DNA of 64,000 nucleotides. It comes from Streptosporangium saharense. Lineage in GTDB: Bacteria; Actinomycetota; Actinomycetes; Streptosporangiales; Streptosporangiaceae. The DNA lies in assembly GCF_014203715.1 (NCBI RefSeq), contig NZ_JACHJP010000002.1, positions 1,426,001 through 1,490,000 of the forward strand. The letters are read 5' to 3'. Shown here piece by piece: positions 34,549 to 44,488 of this stretch. Position 1 is the first letter of the stretch, and the number at the start of each line of letters is the position of its first letter. Below the pieces are notes generated by a model that was given only the letters and a program-made list of their open reading frames with translations, made no database searches and was not told the DNA's origin. The position numbers and the translations under genes were made by a program.

Positions 34549-36605
34549 CGATGCCGGTCGTGACCCCGTCCGGCCGTCCCCCCGACGGAACGGACGTCGT
34601 GCCTACCGTGCCCGCCATGCCCGCGCGACGGGCGATCTCCCGGCCCAGGCTCGCGGTCATCGCGCTCTCGACCGCCGCGTCCGCGCTGACGGTGGTCGCG
34701 CTGGCGCTCGCCTGGGACCTGCCGTCCGGGTGGGACGTCGGGCTGCTCGTCTCCCCCGACCTGTCGTGCGCGCTGACCTTCCCGCTGGTCGGCGCCTTCC
34801 TGCTGGCCCATCGCTCCCGACCGCCCGCGGCGTGGCTGATGTGCGTCGGCGGGATCGCCTGCGCGGTCAACGTCCTGGGCACCGCCCTGATGCTGCGCTC
34901 AGGGGCCCAGGGCGACCTGGCCGCGGCCGGGATCCACCGTTACGCCGCCGGGATCGGCTGGGCCGTCGGCGGGGTGACGCTGGCGGTCCTGCTGCCGCTC
35001 TACTCCCCCGACGGCAGGCTTCCCTCCCGGCGCTGGCGTCCCGTCGTGGTGCTGTCGGCCGTGGTGATGGCCGTCGAGGCGTTCCGCCTGGTCGTACGGC
35101 CCTCGCCTCCCCTGGACGACTACCCGCTGCCCAGGGTGCTGCCCAACCCGCTGGCGATCGAGGCGCTGACGCCGTACGGCGCGGTGCTGCAGAGCGGCAT
35201 GCTGACCCTGATCATGGGGCTCGCGGTGCTGGCGATGCTCTCGCTGGCGCTGCGCCTGCGCCGGGCGGACCCGGTGATGCGCCGCCAGATCGCCTGGCCG
35301 CTGGGCGCGTTCGCCGTCTACATCGTCTGCATGCTCGGCGGGAACGACTGGGTGCTCGCGGCCACCGTGTGGACCGGGCTGATCCCGGTCGCCATCACCT
35401 TCTCCGTGCTGCGCCACCGCCTGTACGGCATCGACACCGTGATCAGCCGCGCCTTCGTGGCGGCCGGGCTGATCGCCGCGGTCAGCGTCGTCTACTTCGG
35501 GGCCGGAGCGGTCGCCGGGTTCGCCCTGTCCGGCTACGACCGGGTGGGCGGCCTGGCCGCCGCACTGCTCGCCGGGGTGTTCTTCCACCCGCTGCGCACG
35601 ATGCTCAGGCGCTGGGCCGACCGTCTCATGTACGGCACGCACGGCGATCCCGCCGCCCTGGCGGCCCGGCTGACCAGGGAGGTCCGCCAGGCCGAGCCCG
35701 CGAACGCGCTGGCCGCCGTCGCCTCGGTGGTCAAGGACGGCCTGAGCGTGACCGGGGTGGCGGTCGAGGCGCGCTCCCCGGGAACGAGGCGGGTCGAGAT
35801 CGGCCTGCTCGGGCCCACTCCCCGCGTGGTGCCGCTGGTCTGGCACGGCGAGCCCGTCGGGCGGCTGATCCTGGGCTCCCCCGGCCCCCGCAGGTTCGCC
35901 GCCGCCCACAACGACCGGCTGATCGCCGTGGTCACGCCGTACGTCGCGGACGTGGTGCACGCCGTGGCGATGACCGCGGACCTGCGGCGCTCCCGCGAGC
36001 GGATCCTCACCGCCCGCGAGGAGGAGCGCAGGCGCCTGCGGCGGGACCTGCACGACGGGCTCGGCCACGCGCTGACCGACATGGCGATGTCGATCAACAT
36101 GGCCAGGATCAGCCTGCGTTCCGCCCCGGCCTCCGCGGACCGGCTGCTGGCCGAGCTGCGCGAGGGGATGGACACGGTCGGCCAGGAGATCAGGGAGCTG
36201 GTGTACGGCCTGCGCCCGCCGACCCTGGACGAGTTGGGGCTCGCGGGAGCCGTACGGGCGCTGGCCGCGGATGGTGAGCCCGAGGTGGCCGTGGAGACCG
36301 AGGGCGATCTGTCCGACCTGCCGGCGGCCACCGAGGTCGCCGCCTACCGGATCGCGCAGGAGGGACTCACCAACGTCCGCAAGCACGCCGGGGCCCGCTC
36401 CGCGGTGGTCTCGCTGCGCCGGGGCGAGTCGCTGGTCGTCCGCGTCCAGGACGACGGGAACGGGCTGCCCGAGGGGCCCCGCGCGGGCGTCGGACTGATC
36501 TCGATGCGCGAGCGCGCCGCGGAACTCGGCGGGACGTGCGTGATCGGCTCGGCGCCGGGAGGCGGCACGGTCGTGGAGGCCGTGCTGCCGATTTCCACAG
36601 CCTGA
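34545..36605 (+). CDS. Sensor histidine kinase (NarL/DesK type)
   Basis: A 686-residue membrane kinase. About eight hydrophobic segments occupy residues 25-310, followed by a GAF-like linker (about 350-450), a HisKA_3 dimerisation domain with phospho-His in RRLRRDLHDGLGHAL (near 503), and an HATPase_c domain (N box AYRIAQEGLTNVRKHAG, G1 DDGNGL, G2 GVGLISMRERA). The GTG start overlaps the stop of the SARP-response regulator gene; ATG at 34551 is an alternative. It should phosphorylate D322 of that partner. The signal is unknown; extensive membrane embedding suggests a membrane or lipophilic cue. Confidence 0.88.
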   Translation: MTMPVVTPSGRPPDGTDVVPTVPAMPARRAISRPRLAVIALSTAASALTVVALALAWDLPSGWDVGLLVSPDLSCALTFPLVGAFLLAHRSRPPAAWLMCVGGIACAVNVLGTALMLRSGAQGDLAAAGIHRYAAGIGWAVGGVTLAVLLPLYSPDGRLPSRRWRPVVVLSAVVMAVEAFRLVVRPSPPLDDYPLPRVLPNPLAIEALTPYGAVLQSGMLTLIMGLAVLAMLSLALRLRRADPVMRRQIAWPLGAFAVYIVCMLGGNDWVLAATVWTGLIPVAITFSVLRHRLYGIDTVISRAFVAAGLIAAVSVVYFGAGAVAGFALSGYDRVGGLAAALLAGVFFHPLRTMLRRWADRLMYGTHGDPAALAARLTREVRQAEPANALAAVASVVKDGLSVTGVAVEARSPGTRRVEIGLLGPTPRVVPLVWHGEPVGRLILGSPGPRRFAAAHNDRLIAVVTPYVADVVHAVAMTADLRRSRERILTAREEERRRLRRDLHDGLGHALTDMAMSINMARISLRSAPASADRLLAELREGMDTVGQEIRELVYGLRPPTLDELGLAGAVRALAADGEPEVAVETEGDLSDLPAATEVAAYRIAQEGLTNVRKHAGARSAVVSLRRGESLVVRVQDDGNGLPEGPRAGVGLISMRERAAELGGTCVIGSAPGGGTVVEAVLPISTA

Positions 36606-36671
36606 GTGTGAACCTTTCGCCGCTTCCGCGGGTCAGACAAGGCGTTGCTGAACTTATCCGAGGAGTTTCGC

Positions 36672-37568
36672 GTGAAGCACCTGGCTCTGGCCGTCGGCGC
36701 CGCACTCGCCGTGTCGGCCGTCGCGTCCACAGCGGCCGTCGCCTCCCCCACCCGGGCGACCACCCCGGGGGCCGTCTACTTCGGCTACAAGGGATCGGGG
36801 GTCGAGGTGACCACCCACCAGGGCGGCCTGAGCAAGCTGTCCGTCGGCGGGGGCGGCTTCATCGCGCAGTTCGCCGCGGCGCCCGGGGGCGGGAAGGTCG
36901 CCTGGATCGACGGCAAGGGGCGCCTGCACGTCAAGACCGCCACCGGCGACAGGGTGGTCGCCGCGAACGCCGCCTACGGCGGGCCGTGCCTGACCCCCAC
37001 CTGGAGCGCGGACGGCAAGCGGATCGCCTACGTGACGAAGGGCAACGCGACCAGGGCGACCGTCGCGCTGGTCGGCGAGAACGGCGGCAGGCCGGTGGTC
37101 GCGGGCAGGACCGCGGGCGTCTGCCACCTGGCCTGGTCCGCCGACGGCAGGACGCTCGCCGGGTACGCCGGGGACACCCGGGGCGTCTACCTGCTGAACA
37201 CCGCCTCGCACGTCTCCACCAAGGTCCCGGGGATCCGCCTCGCCAACCACGTCGACAGCGTCTCCCCCAAGGGTGACCGGGTCGTGGTGCACGCGATCGG
37301 CGCGAACGACCCGGGTGGGGACGGTTCCTGGCCGCTGTCCTACACGCCGTCGCTGTACGACACCAGGACCGGCAAGAAGATCACCATCCCGGTGCGGGGC
37401 ACGCTGATCGGCGCCAGGTTCCTGAGCGACGGCACCCTCGTGGTCCGGGTCAAGGGCAGGAGCGCCAACACGTGGGTCGTGCTCGACCCCGACACCTACA
37501 AGGTGAGCCAGCGCGTGCCCGAGATCGGCCAGGCGAAGAACCTCGGGCTGCTCAGCGTCATCGGCTGA
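36672..37568 (+). CDS. Secreted TolB/PD40-like beta-propeller protein
   Basis: A 298-residue exported protein. A Sec signal peptide (KHLALAVGAALAVSAVASTAAVASP) is followed by repeats containing WSADGKRIAYV and WSADGRTLAGY, typical of PD40/TolB-like propeller blades. No catalytic residues are seen; such proteins usually bind ligands or partners. GTG at 36672 is set by GAGGAG at 36659-36664. It lies 66 bases after the two-component system on the same strand and may be a target or sensor accessory. Confidence 0.75.
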   Translation: MKHLALAVGAALAVSAVASTAAVASPTRATTPGAVYFGYKGSGVEVTTHQGGLSKLSVGGGGFIAQFAAAPGGGKVAWIDGKGRLHVKTATGDRVVAANAAYGGPCLTPTWSADGKRIAYVTKGNATRATVALVGENGGRPVVAGRTAGVCHLAWSADGRTLAGYAGDTRGVYLLNTASHVSTKVPGIRLANHVDSVSPKGDRVVVHAIGANDPGGDGSWPLSYTPSLYDTRTGKKITIPVRGTLIGARFLSDGTLVVRVKGRSANTWVVLDPDTYKVSQRVPEIGQAKNLGLLSVIG

Positions 37569-37612
37569 GCCCCGCCCGCGCCGGAGGGGGTGGCCGCAAT
37601 AGGGTAGGGCTC

Positions 37613-39397
37613 GTGGCCCAACTGCGCATCGCCCTTGCCCAGACCAACCCCGCGGTGGGCGACCTGGCGGCCAACGCCGCCAGGATCGTCGAGTGGACCG
37701 GGCGCGCCGCCGAGCGCGGCGCGCACCTGACGGTCTTCACCGAGATGTCCCTGACCGGCTACCCGGTCGAGGACCTGGTGCTGCGGACCTCCTTCGTCGA
37801 GGCCTCGCTCGCCGCCCTTGAGGCCCTGGCGACGCGCCTCGCCGAGGAGGGGCTCGGCGAGATGCCGGTCGTGGTCGGCTACGTGGACCGGGCGAACCTC
37901 GCCCCGCGCGTCGGCCAGCCGAAGGGCGCCCCGCTGGACGGCGCGGCCCTCATCCACCGGGGTCAGGTCGTGGTCAGGAGCGCCAAGCACCACCTGCCCA
38001 ACTACGGGGTCTTCGACGAGTACCGCTACTTCGTGCGCGGTGACCGGCTGCCGATCTTCCGGCTGCACGGGGTGGACGTGGCCATCGCCGTCTGCGAGGA
38101 CCTGTGGCAGGAGGGCGGTCCCGTCGCCGTGGCCGCGGACGCGGGGGCCGGGCTGCTGGTCACGCCGAACGCCTCGCCGTACGAGCGGGAGAAGGACGAC
38201 GTGCGGCTCGCGCTCGTCTCGCGGCGGGCCAGGGAGTCGGGCTGCGCCATCCTCTACGTCAACCAGGTCGGCGGCCAGGACGAGCTGGTCTTCGACGGCG
38301 ACTCGCTGGTCGTCTCGGCCTCCGGTGAGCTCGTCGCGCGGGCGGCGCAGTTCGCCGAGGAGCTGCTGGTCGTCGATCTCGACCTGCCAGAGGCCCGGTT
38401 CGGCGGGCTGGGGACCTTCGAGACCGAGGCGGGCGACGGGACGGTCATCACGGTCGAGCGGGTCGAACTGTCCGCCCGGCCGCTTGAGCCGTACGAGCCG
38501 CTGACGCCCACGGTCGCCGAGCATCTGGAGGACACCGCGGAGGTCTACTCGGCGCTGGTCCTCGCGGTGCGCGACTACGTGCGCAAGAACGGCTTCCAGT
38601 CGGTCATCCTCGGCCTGTCCGGCGGGATCGACTCGGCGCTGACCGCCACGATCGCCTCGGACGCGATCGGCCCGGAGCGGGTGCACGCGGTGCTGATGCC
38701 CTCGCGCTACTCCTCCGAGCACTCGCTGGGCGACGCCAGGGAGCTGGTCGAGCGGCAGGGGATCAACTCCAGGCTCGTCCCGATCTCCGGGGTGGTCGAC
38801 GCCTTCGAGAAGGAGATCGAGCTGTCCGGGCTGGCCGCGGAGAACCTCCAGGCCCGGGTGCGCGGCACGATCCTGATGGGGCTGTCCAACCAGCACGGTC
38901 ACCTGGTGCTGACGACCGGCAACAAGAGTGAGCTGGCCGTTGGATACTCCACCCTCTACGGCGACTCGGCGGGCGGTTTCGCGCCCATCAAGGACGTGCT
39001 CAAGACCCTGGTCTGGGAGCTCTCACGCTGGCGCAACGCCCAGGCGGGCAGGTCGGGCGAGTTCCTGTACGGCTTCGCGCGCCCGCCGATCCCGGAGAAC
39101 TCCATCGAGAAGGAGCCGAGCGCGGAGCTGCGTCCCGGTCAGCGGGACACCGACTCCCTGCCGGAGTACGACGTGCTCGACCCCCTGCTGCACGACTACG
39201 TGGAGAAGGACATGGGCTCGGCCGAGCTGGTCGCGGCGGGCCACGACCCGGCCCTGGTCGCCAGGATCATCCGCCTGGTGGACCTGGCCGAGTACAAGCG
39301 CCGCCAGTATCCCCCGGGTCCCAAGATCACTCCCAAGAACTTCGGCCGTGACCGCCGTCTGCCGATCACCAACCGCTGGCGCGAAACGACCCTCTGA
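37613..39397 (+). CDS. nadE: Glutamine-dependent NAD+ synthetase
   Basis: A 594-residue two-domain enzyme for the last step of NAD+ synthesis. The N-terminal nitrilase-type glutaminase has the Glu (FTEMSLTGYP), Lys (RSAKHHLPNYGVFDE) and Cys (AVCEDLW) triad; the C-terminal synthetase has the PP-loop LGLSGGIDSALTA near residue 336 and GNKSELAVGYSTLYGD near 438. Ammonia channels between the sites. The GTG start is 7 bases after TAGGGT (37600-37605), consistent with a leaderless mRNA; upstream in-frame sequence overlaps the preceding gene and is rejected. Confidence 0.95.
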   Translation: MAQLRIALAQTNPAVGDLAANAARIVEWTGRAAERGAHLTVFTEMSLTGYPVEDLVLRTSFVEASLAALEALATRLAEEGLGEMPVVVGYVDRANLAPRVGQPKGAPLDGAALIHRGQVVVRSAKHHLPNYGVFDEYRYFVRGDRLPIFRLHGVDVAIAVCEDLWQEGGPVAVAADAGAGLLVTPNASPYEREKDDVRLALVSRRARESGCAILYVNQVGGQDELVFDGDSLVVSASGELVARAAQFAEELLVVDLDLPEARFGGLGTFETEAGDGTVITVERVELSARPLEPYEPLTPTVAEHLEDTAEVYSALVLAVRDYVRKNGFQSVILGLSGGIDSALTATIASDAIGPERVHAVLMPSRYSSEHSLGDARELVERQGINSRLVPISGVVDAFEKEIELSGLAAENLQARVRGTILMGLSNQHGHLVLTTGNKSELAVGYSTLYGDSAGGFAPIKDVLKTLVWELSRWRNAQAGRSGEFLYGFARPPIPENSIEKEPSAELRPGQRDTDSLPEYDVLDPLLHDYVEKDMGSAELVAAGHDPALVARIIRLVDLAEYKRRQYPPGPKITPKNFGRDRRLPITNRWRETTL

Positions 39398-39594
39398 CCC
39401 CCTCTGACCTGTTTTGTGCCGTGCATGAGCGCTCGGGGTGGGTATCACCGCTGGTAGGAGCACCGACGGCCGGGGAGGGGGCTGAGTTCGGCCGCGGTGG
39501 TCCGGCGTGCGGCGAGCGGGCGCCGTCACCTCCCCTCCACAGGTCCGCCCGCGTTCCGCGGCTCGCCGGAGTCCAGGAAAGAGGGGGAGATCAG

Positions 39595-39810
39595 ATGAAG
39601 GCAGCGGTAGGCGACAGGCTCGTCGTCGAGGGCACCCGGCACGGGGAGACCCGGCGCATCGGCGTGATCGTGGGGCTGGTCCACGAGGACGGTTCCCCGC
39701 CCTACATGGTGCACTGGGAGCACGACGAGCACGAGACCATGGTGTTCCCCGGCCCTGACGCGCACGTGGTCACCGAGGAGCGCAAGGACACCCCGCTCAC
39801 CACCTCGTGA
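39595..39810 (+). CDS. DUF1918 domain protein
   Basis: A 71-residue protein of the actinobacterial DUF1918 family (SH3-like barrel), function unknown. Family blocks visible are VGDRLVVEG, RxGVIVGL, PPYMVHWEHDEHETMVFPGPDA. The ATG follows GAGGGGGAG. It stands alone after nadE, with about 197 bases upstream and no clear partner. Confidence 0.85.
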   Translation: MKAAVGDRLVVEGTRHGETRRIGVIVGLVHEDGSPPYMVHWEHDEHETMVFPGPDAHVVTEERKDTPLTTS

Positions 39811-39966
39811 CGTGAGGTGATCCGCTCGCCGTCGTCCCTGTTCAGGGGCGGCGGCGAACGCGTTTCCGCCCCCCGGCAGCAACTCTTTACGACATAAGCT
39901 ATTCTTGCGCCCATGAACTCCTTACGATGTACGGAGTTACCTCACGCCACACGAGAGAGGACGCCG

Positions 39967-40809
39967 ATGTCCACGGTGACCCTGCACGACGCGAGCACCA
40001 TCGAGGTCGAGATCCACGGGGAGGGACCCGTCCTGCTGCTGCCCGTCAACCCCCGGCCCGTCGAGGGACCTCAGGCCGACGCGATGCGTGCCTGGGGTAT
40101 GGATCCCGCGCTCGGCCGCTCCCTCGTCGAGGGCCTGCGCGACGCCTTCACGGTGGTCGCCTTCGACTACGAGGGCCACGTCCTGGCCAACCCGAAGCCC
40201 GAAACCCTGACCCCCGCGAACATCACCCGCGACCTGCTCGCCGTCGCCGACGCCGCGGGGGCCGACCGGTTCGCCTACTACGGCTACTCCTGGCTCGCGC
40301 TGAGCGGCCTCCAGCTCGCCCTCAGGACCGACCGGCTGTCCGCCCTGGTCATGGGCGGATTCCCACCGGTCGGCGGGCCGTACAAGGAGATGCTGCGGGT
40401 GACCGGGGCGACCCACGCGATGGCGCTCGCCGGACCCTCGGGCAAGGCGTCCCAGACGTCGGAGGCGGGCGACTGGTCGTCGGTCGAGGTGACGATGTCG
40501 CCGGACCAGACCGGGCAGTTCGTCACGCTGTACGAGGAACTGCAGACGTTCGACGACCTGGCCGCCCAGGCGCGGGTCACCTGCCCCAGGCTCTGCTTCG
40601 TCGGGTCGGCCGACGACATCGAGTACGGCGAGCGCTGGGGTGACGTGCGCGTGGGCATCGCGAGCGCGGTCGTCGAACGGCGGGCGGAGATCGAGTCACT
40701 CGGCTGGGACGTGACGGTCCTCGACGGGCTCGACCACACGGGGGCCATGCAGCCGCCCGCGGTCCTGCCCGTGCTGCGGCCGTGGCTTGAGGCGAAGATC
40801 AGCCGGTAG
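39967..40809 (+). CDS. Alpha/beta hydrolase family protein
   Basis: A 280-residue protein with alpha/beta-hydrolase layout: oxyanion-region strand LLLPVNPRPVEG, an elbow-like GYSWLALSGLQL (near residue 105; here Trp follows Ser where GxSxG is usual), and a C-terminal GLDHTGAMQPPAV that can supply the His. The elbow reads G-Y-S-W-L, so a classical nucleophile is uncertain. ATG 39967 is chosen because GAGAGGACG precedes it; an in-frame ATG at 39913 would add 18 unconserved residues. It converges with a TetR gene. Confidence 0.75.
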   Translation: MSTVTLHDASTIEVEIHGEGPVLLLPVNPRPVEGPQADAMRAWGMDPALGRSLVEGLRDAFTVVAFDYEGHVLANPKPETLTPANITRDLLAVADAAGADRFAYYGYSWLALSGLQLALRTDRLSALVMGGFPPVGGPYKEMLRVTGATHAMALAGPSGKASQTSEAGDWSSVEVTMSPDQTGQFVTLYEELQTFDDLAAQARVTCPRLCFVGSADDIEYGERWGDVRVGIASAVVERRAEIESLGWDVTVLDGLDHTGAMQPPAVLPVLRPWLEAKISR

Positions 40810-40812
40810 GGG

Positions 40813-41427
40813 TCAGCGAGGGACCAGGCCGACGAGCAGGTGATCGACGACCTGCTCGGCGGCCCCCTCGGGAAGATCCTCGTGGCCCGGCTCGAAGCCC
40901 CTGACGTACCAGACCATGGTCCCGATCAGCGAGGCGAGGGCGATCGGCACGTTGAGGTCGGCCCTCAGCTCGCCGGTCGCGACGCCGCGCTCCAGCAACG
41001 CGGTCAGCACCGCCCTGCGCGGCGCGATGGTCGCCTGGTGGATGCGCTGCACGAGGCGGGGATGCCGTTCGGCCTCGTTCATCGCGATGTTCATCACGCA
41101 CCGCGACCGCGCGTTGCGCGTCTCGCGGAGGAAGACCTCGGCGCAGGCGACCAGATCCTCGCGCAGCGACCTGCCCGCCAGCGTGGGCAGCGGCGCCTTG
41201 AGGGCGGCGAGGGCGTCGACGAGCAGGTCTTCCTTGTTGGACCACCGGCGGTAGATCGTCGTCTTGCCGACGCCCGCGCGGGCGGCGATCGCCTCGATCG
41301 ACAGCTCACCGAGACCGCTGCTCTCGCTGATCAGGTCAAGGGTCGCGTCGATGATCGCCTTCTCCGCCCGGGCGCTGCGGGGGCGGCCCGCGGGGCGGGT
41401 CGCCTGAGTCTCGTCCGTCGTGGTCAT
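40813..41427 (-). CDS. TetR/AcrR family regulator
   Basis: A 204-residue TetR-type regulator with a clear N-terminal HTH (SIEAIAARAGVGKTTIYRRWSNKEDLL, near residues 43-68) and a variable ligand-binding C-terminus (TetR_C_11-like). It lies 16 bases downstream of the DHA2-type efflux gene on the same strand, so it is probably co-transcribed with and represses that gene from the palindromes at 43032-43088. Confidence 0.9.
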   Translation of the reverse strand: MTTTDETQATRPAGRPRSARAEKAIIDATLDLISESSGLGELSIEAIAARAGVGKTTIYRRWSNKEDLLVDALAALKAPLPTLAGRSLREDLVACAEVFLRETRNARSRCVMNIAMNEAERHPRLVQRIHQATIAPRRAVLTALLERGVATGELRADLNVPIALASLIGTMVWYVRGFEPGHEDLPEGAAEQVVDHLLVGLVPR

Positions 41428-41443
41428 CGTCTTTCCACACTAC

Positions 41444-43006
41444 CTATACGCTGGCCGGTTCCCTGTCGGGATCGTGCTGTTCCGCGGCCTGTGCCGGGGC
41501 GTTCCTGCCCGGCAGCCACCTGAGCACCACCAGCGCGCCGAGGAGCGCGAAGGCGGCGGAGACCAGGGCGGTGACGTGCATGCCGTCGAGGAAGGCGTGC
41601 TTGGCCGGTTCGATCAGCGCGACGCCGCGCTCGCCGAGGGCCTTGGCCACGCCGAGCGTACCGGTCAGGGACTCGCCTCCCAGGTGCTGCAGGTCGGCGG
41701 GCAGGCCGGCCAGGCTGGGGGCGATCTCGTCGCGGTAGGTCGCCGAGAGCAGCGAGCCGAGCAGCGCGACGCCGAGCGCGCCCGCGACCTGGCGGACGGT
41801 GTTGCTCATGGCCGAGCCGACGCCCGCCTTCTCCCTGGGCAGCGACTCCATGATCGTGGTGGTCGCGGGCGGCATGATGTTGGCCATCGCCGCGCCCTGG
41901 ACGAAGAAGACGATCTCGATCACCAGGATCGGGGTGTGCTGGTCCATCAGCGCGTACGAGCCGAGGGCCGCGGCCACGACGACCATGCTGACGGTCGCGC
42001 TCACCTTGCTGCCGAAGCGCCTGACCATCTGCTGGCTGAGCGGGGCGAAGATGATCTGCGCCGCGGCGAACGGGATCATCAGCGCGCCCGACTCCATCGG
42101 GGTGAAGCCGAGGACGATCTGCAGGTAGAAGATCAGGAAGAACATCGCGCCCATCATCGCGAAGAACACGATGCCGATCATGCCAACCGCGGTGGAGAAA
42201 CGGGCGTTGGAGAAGTAGCGGACGTCGAAGGCCGGGTGGTCGATGCGGCGCTCGTACCAGATGAAGGCCGCGAGCACGGCCAGACCGAGAATCGTCGGGA
42301 CCAGCACCTCGGCGCTGGCGACCGTGGCCAGCTCACCGCCCCTGATGATGCCGTAGGTGATCGCGACGAGACCGATGATGGACAGCAGCACGCCGACCGG
42401 GTCGAGCCTGGAGGGCTTGGGGTCACGCGACTCGGGCACGACGAGCGCGATGAGCACCATGCTGATCAGCACGATCGGCAGGTTGATCAGGAAGACCGAG
42501 CCCCACCAGAAGTGCTCGATGAGCAGGCCACCGGTGATCGGGCCGATCGCCACGGCGATGCCGACGCCTCCCGCCCAGACGCCGATCGCCTTGCCGCGCT
42601 CCTGCGGCGGGAAGACGTTGGAGATGATCGCAAGGGTGGCCGGCATGATCGCCGCACCGCCGACGCCCATGAACGCCCGCGCGACGATCAGTTGGGTCGG
42701 GTCCTGGGCGTACGCGGAGGCCAGCGACGCCAGGCCGAAGAGCACCATGCCGATGAACAGCATGCGCTTGCGGCCGGTGCGGTCGCCGATCACCCCGAAG
42801 GTGAACAGCAGTCCGGCGAAGACGAGGGTGTAGGAGTTGATCGCCCATTCGAGCTGGCTCTGCGTCGCCCCCAGGCCCTCCTGGGGGTCGGCGATCGTCT
42901 TCAGCGCGACGTTGAGGATCGTGTTGTCCAACACGACCGCCAGGAGGCTGAAGACCAGCACCCCCAGGATCTGCCACCGTCTCGGGTGGCCGGTTTGGTG
43001 TTCCAT
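41444..43006 (-). CDS. DHA2-family (EmrB/QacA) MFS efflux transporter
   Basis: A 520-residue, 14-segment major facilitator. Family blocks: LDNTILNVALKTI (motif D1) near residue 34, GDRTGRKRMLFIGM (motif A) near 77, and RGKAIGVWAGGVGIAVAIGPITGGLL (motif C, Gly-Pro rich) near 150. Such pumps export drugs or cationic compounds with protons. ATG at 43006 is preferred to the in-frame upstream start because the extension falls in the operator region. A TetR gene follows in the same operon, and a dense set of palindromes lies upstream. Confidence 0.9.
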   Translation of the reverse strand: MEHQTGHPRRWQILGVLVFSLLAVVLDNTILNVALKTIADPQEGLGATQSQLEWAINSYTLVFAGLLFTFGVIGDRTGRKRMLFIGMVLFGLASLASAYAQDPTQLIVARAFMGVGGAAIMPATLAIISNVFPPQERGKAIGVWAGGVGIAVAIGPITGGLLIEHFWWGSVFLINLPIVLISMVLIALVVPESRDPKPSRLDPVGVLLSIIGLVAITYGIIRGGELATVASAEVLVPTILGLAVLAAFIWYERRIDHPAFDVRYFSNARFSTAVGMIGIVFFAMMGAMFFLIFYLQIVLGFTPMESGALMIPFAAAQIIFAPLSQQMVRRFGSKVSATVSMVVVAAALGSYALMDQHTPILVIEIVFFVQGAAMANIMPPATTTIMESLPREKAGVGSAMSNTVRQVAGALGVALLGSLLSATYRDEIAPSLAGLPADLQHLGGESLTGTLGVAKALGERGVALIEPAKHAFLDGMHVTALVSAAFALLGALVVLRWLPGRNAPAQAAEQHDPDREPASV

Positions 43007-43031
43007 GGATGCCCCGTTTCGATACACAAAA

Positions 43032-43088
43032 GTTTCGAAACAGTACCGTATCGGTAGATCTTACGATACGCAACCGTTGCGTTTCGTA
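43032..43088. promoter_or_regulatory. Cluster of palindromes upstream of the DHA2 efflux gene
   Basis: Three inverted repeats: GTTTCGAAAC (43032-43041, perfect), TACCG-TAT-CGGTA (43044-43056) and a 27-base repeat with 13-bp arms around a central C (43062-43088, TACGATACGCAAC on the left, one mismatch). They are likely operators for the operon's TetR protein. All share GTATCG/TTTCG-type half sites. Confidence 0.6.
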
Positions 43089-43110
43089 TTTGCCGGATAT
43101 TTCCGGCAAA
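43089..43110 (-). terminator. Hairpin after the 43112-44326 MFS gene
   Basis: TTTGCCGGA and TCCGGCAAA form a perfect 9-bp stem around TATT, starting 2 bases after that gene's stop. It lacks a T-tract, but placement between two same-strand MFS genes suggests it separates their transcripts. Confidence 0.55.
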
Positions 43111-43111
43111 T

Positions 43112-44326
43112 TCAGACGGAAACCGGTACGGATCCCTCAGCGGGGACACCTGTTCGTCGCCAGAACGGCAGGGCGAGCAGCACCATGGCCACCCCCACCA
43201 GGCCCGCGACCGCGAAGGCCCAGCCCGGTCCCCAGGAGTCGATGAGCGCCCCGGCCATCGGCGCCGACGCGGCACCGCCGATCAGCAGCGCCGTACCGTG
43301 CAGGCCCATCGCCTCGCCGCGCGCCCCCGCGGGGACCCAGCGGCTCAGGGTGTCGACCGTGGCCGACAGCCCCGGCGCGCACAGCACCCCGGCGGGCAGG
43401 AGCGCGATCATCAGCCAGCGCCAGTCGTCGCCGACCAGCCCCACGGGGACGGTGAGCACGCCCATGGCGCCGATCAGCAGCAGCGGGGAGAAACCCCGCG
43501 ACAGGCCACCGTACACGAGGCCGCCGACCAACGAGTACGCGCACCAGACGCCGATGGCCAGGCCCGTCCACGCGGTGTCGCCCGACTGCTTCATGGTCGC
43601 GACCAGGGCGAGTTCGGTCGTGGTGAGCACGAAGGTCGCCGCGCACACGGTGCCGAGCAGGCCCGCGACCGCCGGGGTCAGCCAGCGGCGCCTGGACACC
43701 TTCTCCCCCGCCTGTGCCATCTCCTCGGCCTCCTCGGCCTCCTCGTCCGAGCGGACAGGCGGGTTCATGAAGAACAGCGCCGCGCCCGCGCCGACGAGAC
43801 CGACCCCGACCACGCACATCGTCCACGTGCTGCCGATCAGGGTGACGCCGAGGACGCCGAGCGCGGGGCCCGTCATGTAGGACAGCTCGATGAGGATCGA
43901 GTCGAGCGAGTAGCCGAGCCTGCGCTGTTCGAGCGGGACCATCGCCGCGACGCACTGCTTGAGCACGCTGAACAGCGGCAGGCTGAGCAGCCCGGCCAGC
44001 GCCGTGGCGGCCAGCAGCGCGGGGAACGGCAGCGCCCAGGCCGTCGCCCAGAAGGCCAGCTGCGCCAGGGAGGTCACCAGGACCACGGGCCGCAGCCCGC
44101 GACGGTCGACGAACCGTCCCGCGAGCGGCGAGCCGACGGCCGTGCCGATCGCGCTCGCCATCGCGGCCAGCCCCGCCTGGGCGAAGCCGAGCCCGAGGCC
44201 GTTGACCACGTGCAGGGTCAGGGTGATCCCGGTCGCGGTCGCCGGTATCCGGGCGACCGTCCCCACCAGCAGCAACGACCGCACACCGGGCACGGACAGC
44301 AGACGACGGTAAGGCTCCAATGCCAT
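43112..44326 (-). CDS. MFS transporter
   Basis: A 404-residue, 12-segment major facilitator. The cytoplasmic loop 2-3 motif [15 protein letters not shown] is near residue 65. A charged central loop ([22 protein letters not shown]) separates the two halves. Substrate unknown. ATG 44326 follows GGGGAGG; earlier in-frame starts give an unconserved tail. It is divergent from panB across 162 bases and is followed by a hairpin before the DHA2 operator region. Confidence 0.85.
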   Translation of the reverse strand: MALEPYRRLLSVPGVRSLLLVGTVARIPATATGITLTLHVVNGLGLGFAQAGLAAMASAIGTAVGSPLAGRFVDRRGLRPVVLVTSLAQLAFWATAWALPFPALLAATALAGLLSLPLFSVLKQCVAAMVPLEQRRLGYSLDSILIELSYMTGPALGVLGVTLIGSTWTMCVVGVGLVGAGAALFFMNPPVRSDEEAEEAEEMAQAGEKVSRRRWLTPAVAGLLGTVCAATFVLTTTELALVATMKQSGDTAWTGLAIGVWCAYSLVGGLVYGGLSRGFSPLLLIGAMGVLTVPVGLVGDDWRWLMIALLPAGVLCAPGLSATVDTLSRWVPAGARGEAMGLHGTALLIGGAASAPMAGALIDSWGPGWAFAVAGLVGVAMVLLALPFWRRTGVPAEGSVPVSV

Positions 44327-44488
44327 TTGATTACTTACCTCCCCGCGTATTGTGTCGTATGGCACCGACACGCTCCGCACCGGATTACGGACGGGACCGG
44401 GGGTGTTTATCAAGACGTCCGCGTGCAATCATCGGAAGCAGTCCGGGGACGTCACAGGGACGCCTCGAGACTCCGCTGGAGGCTTTTC

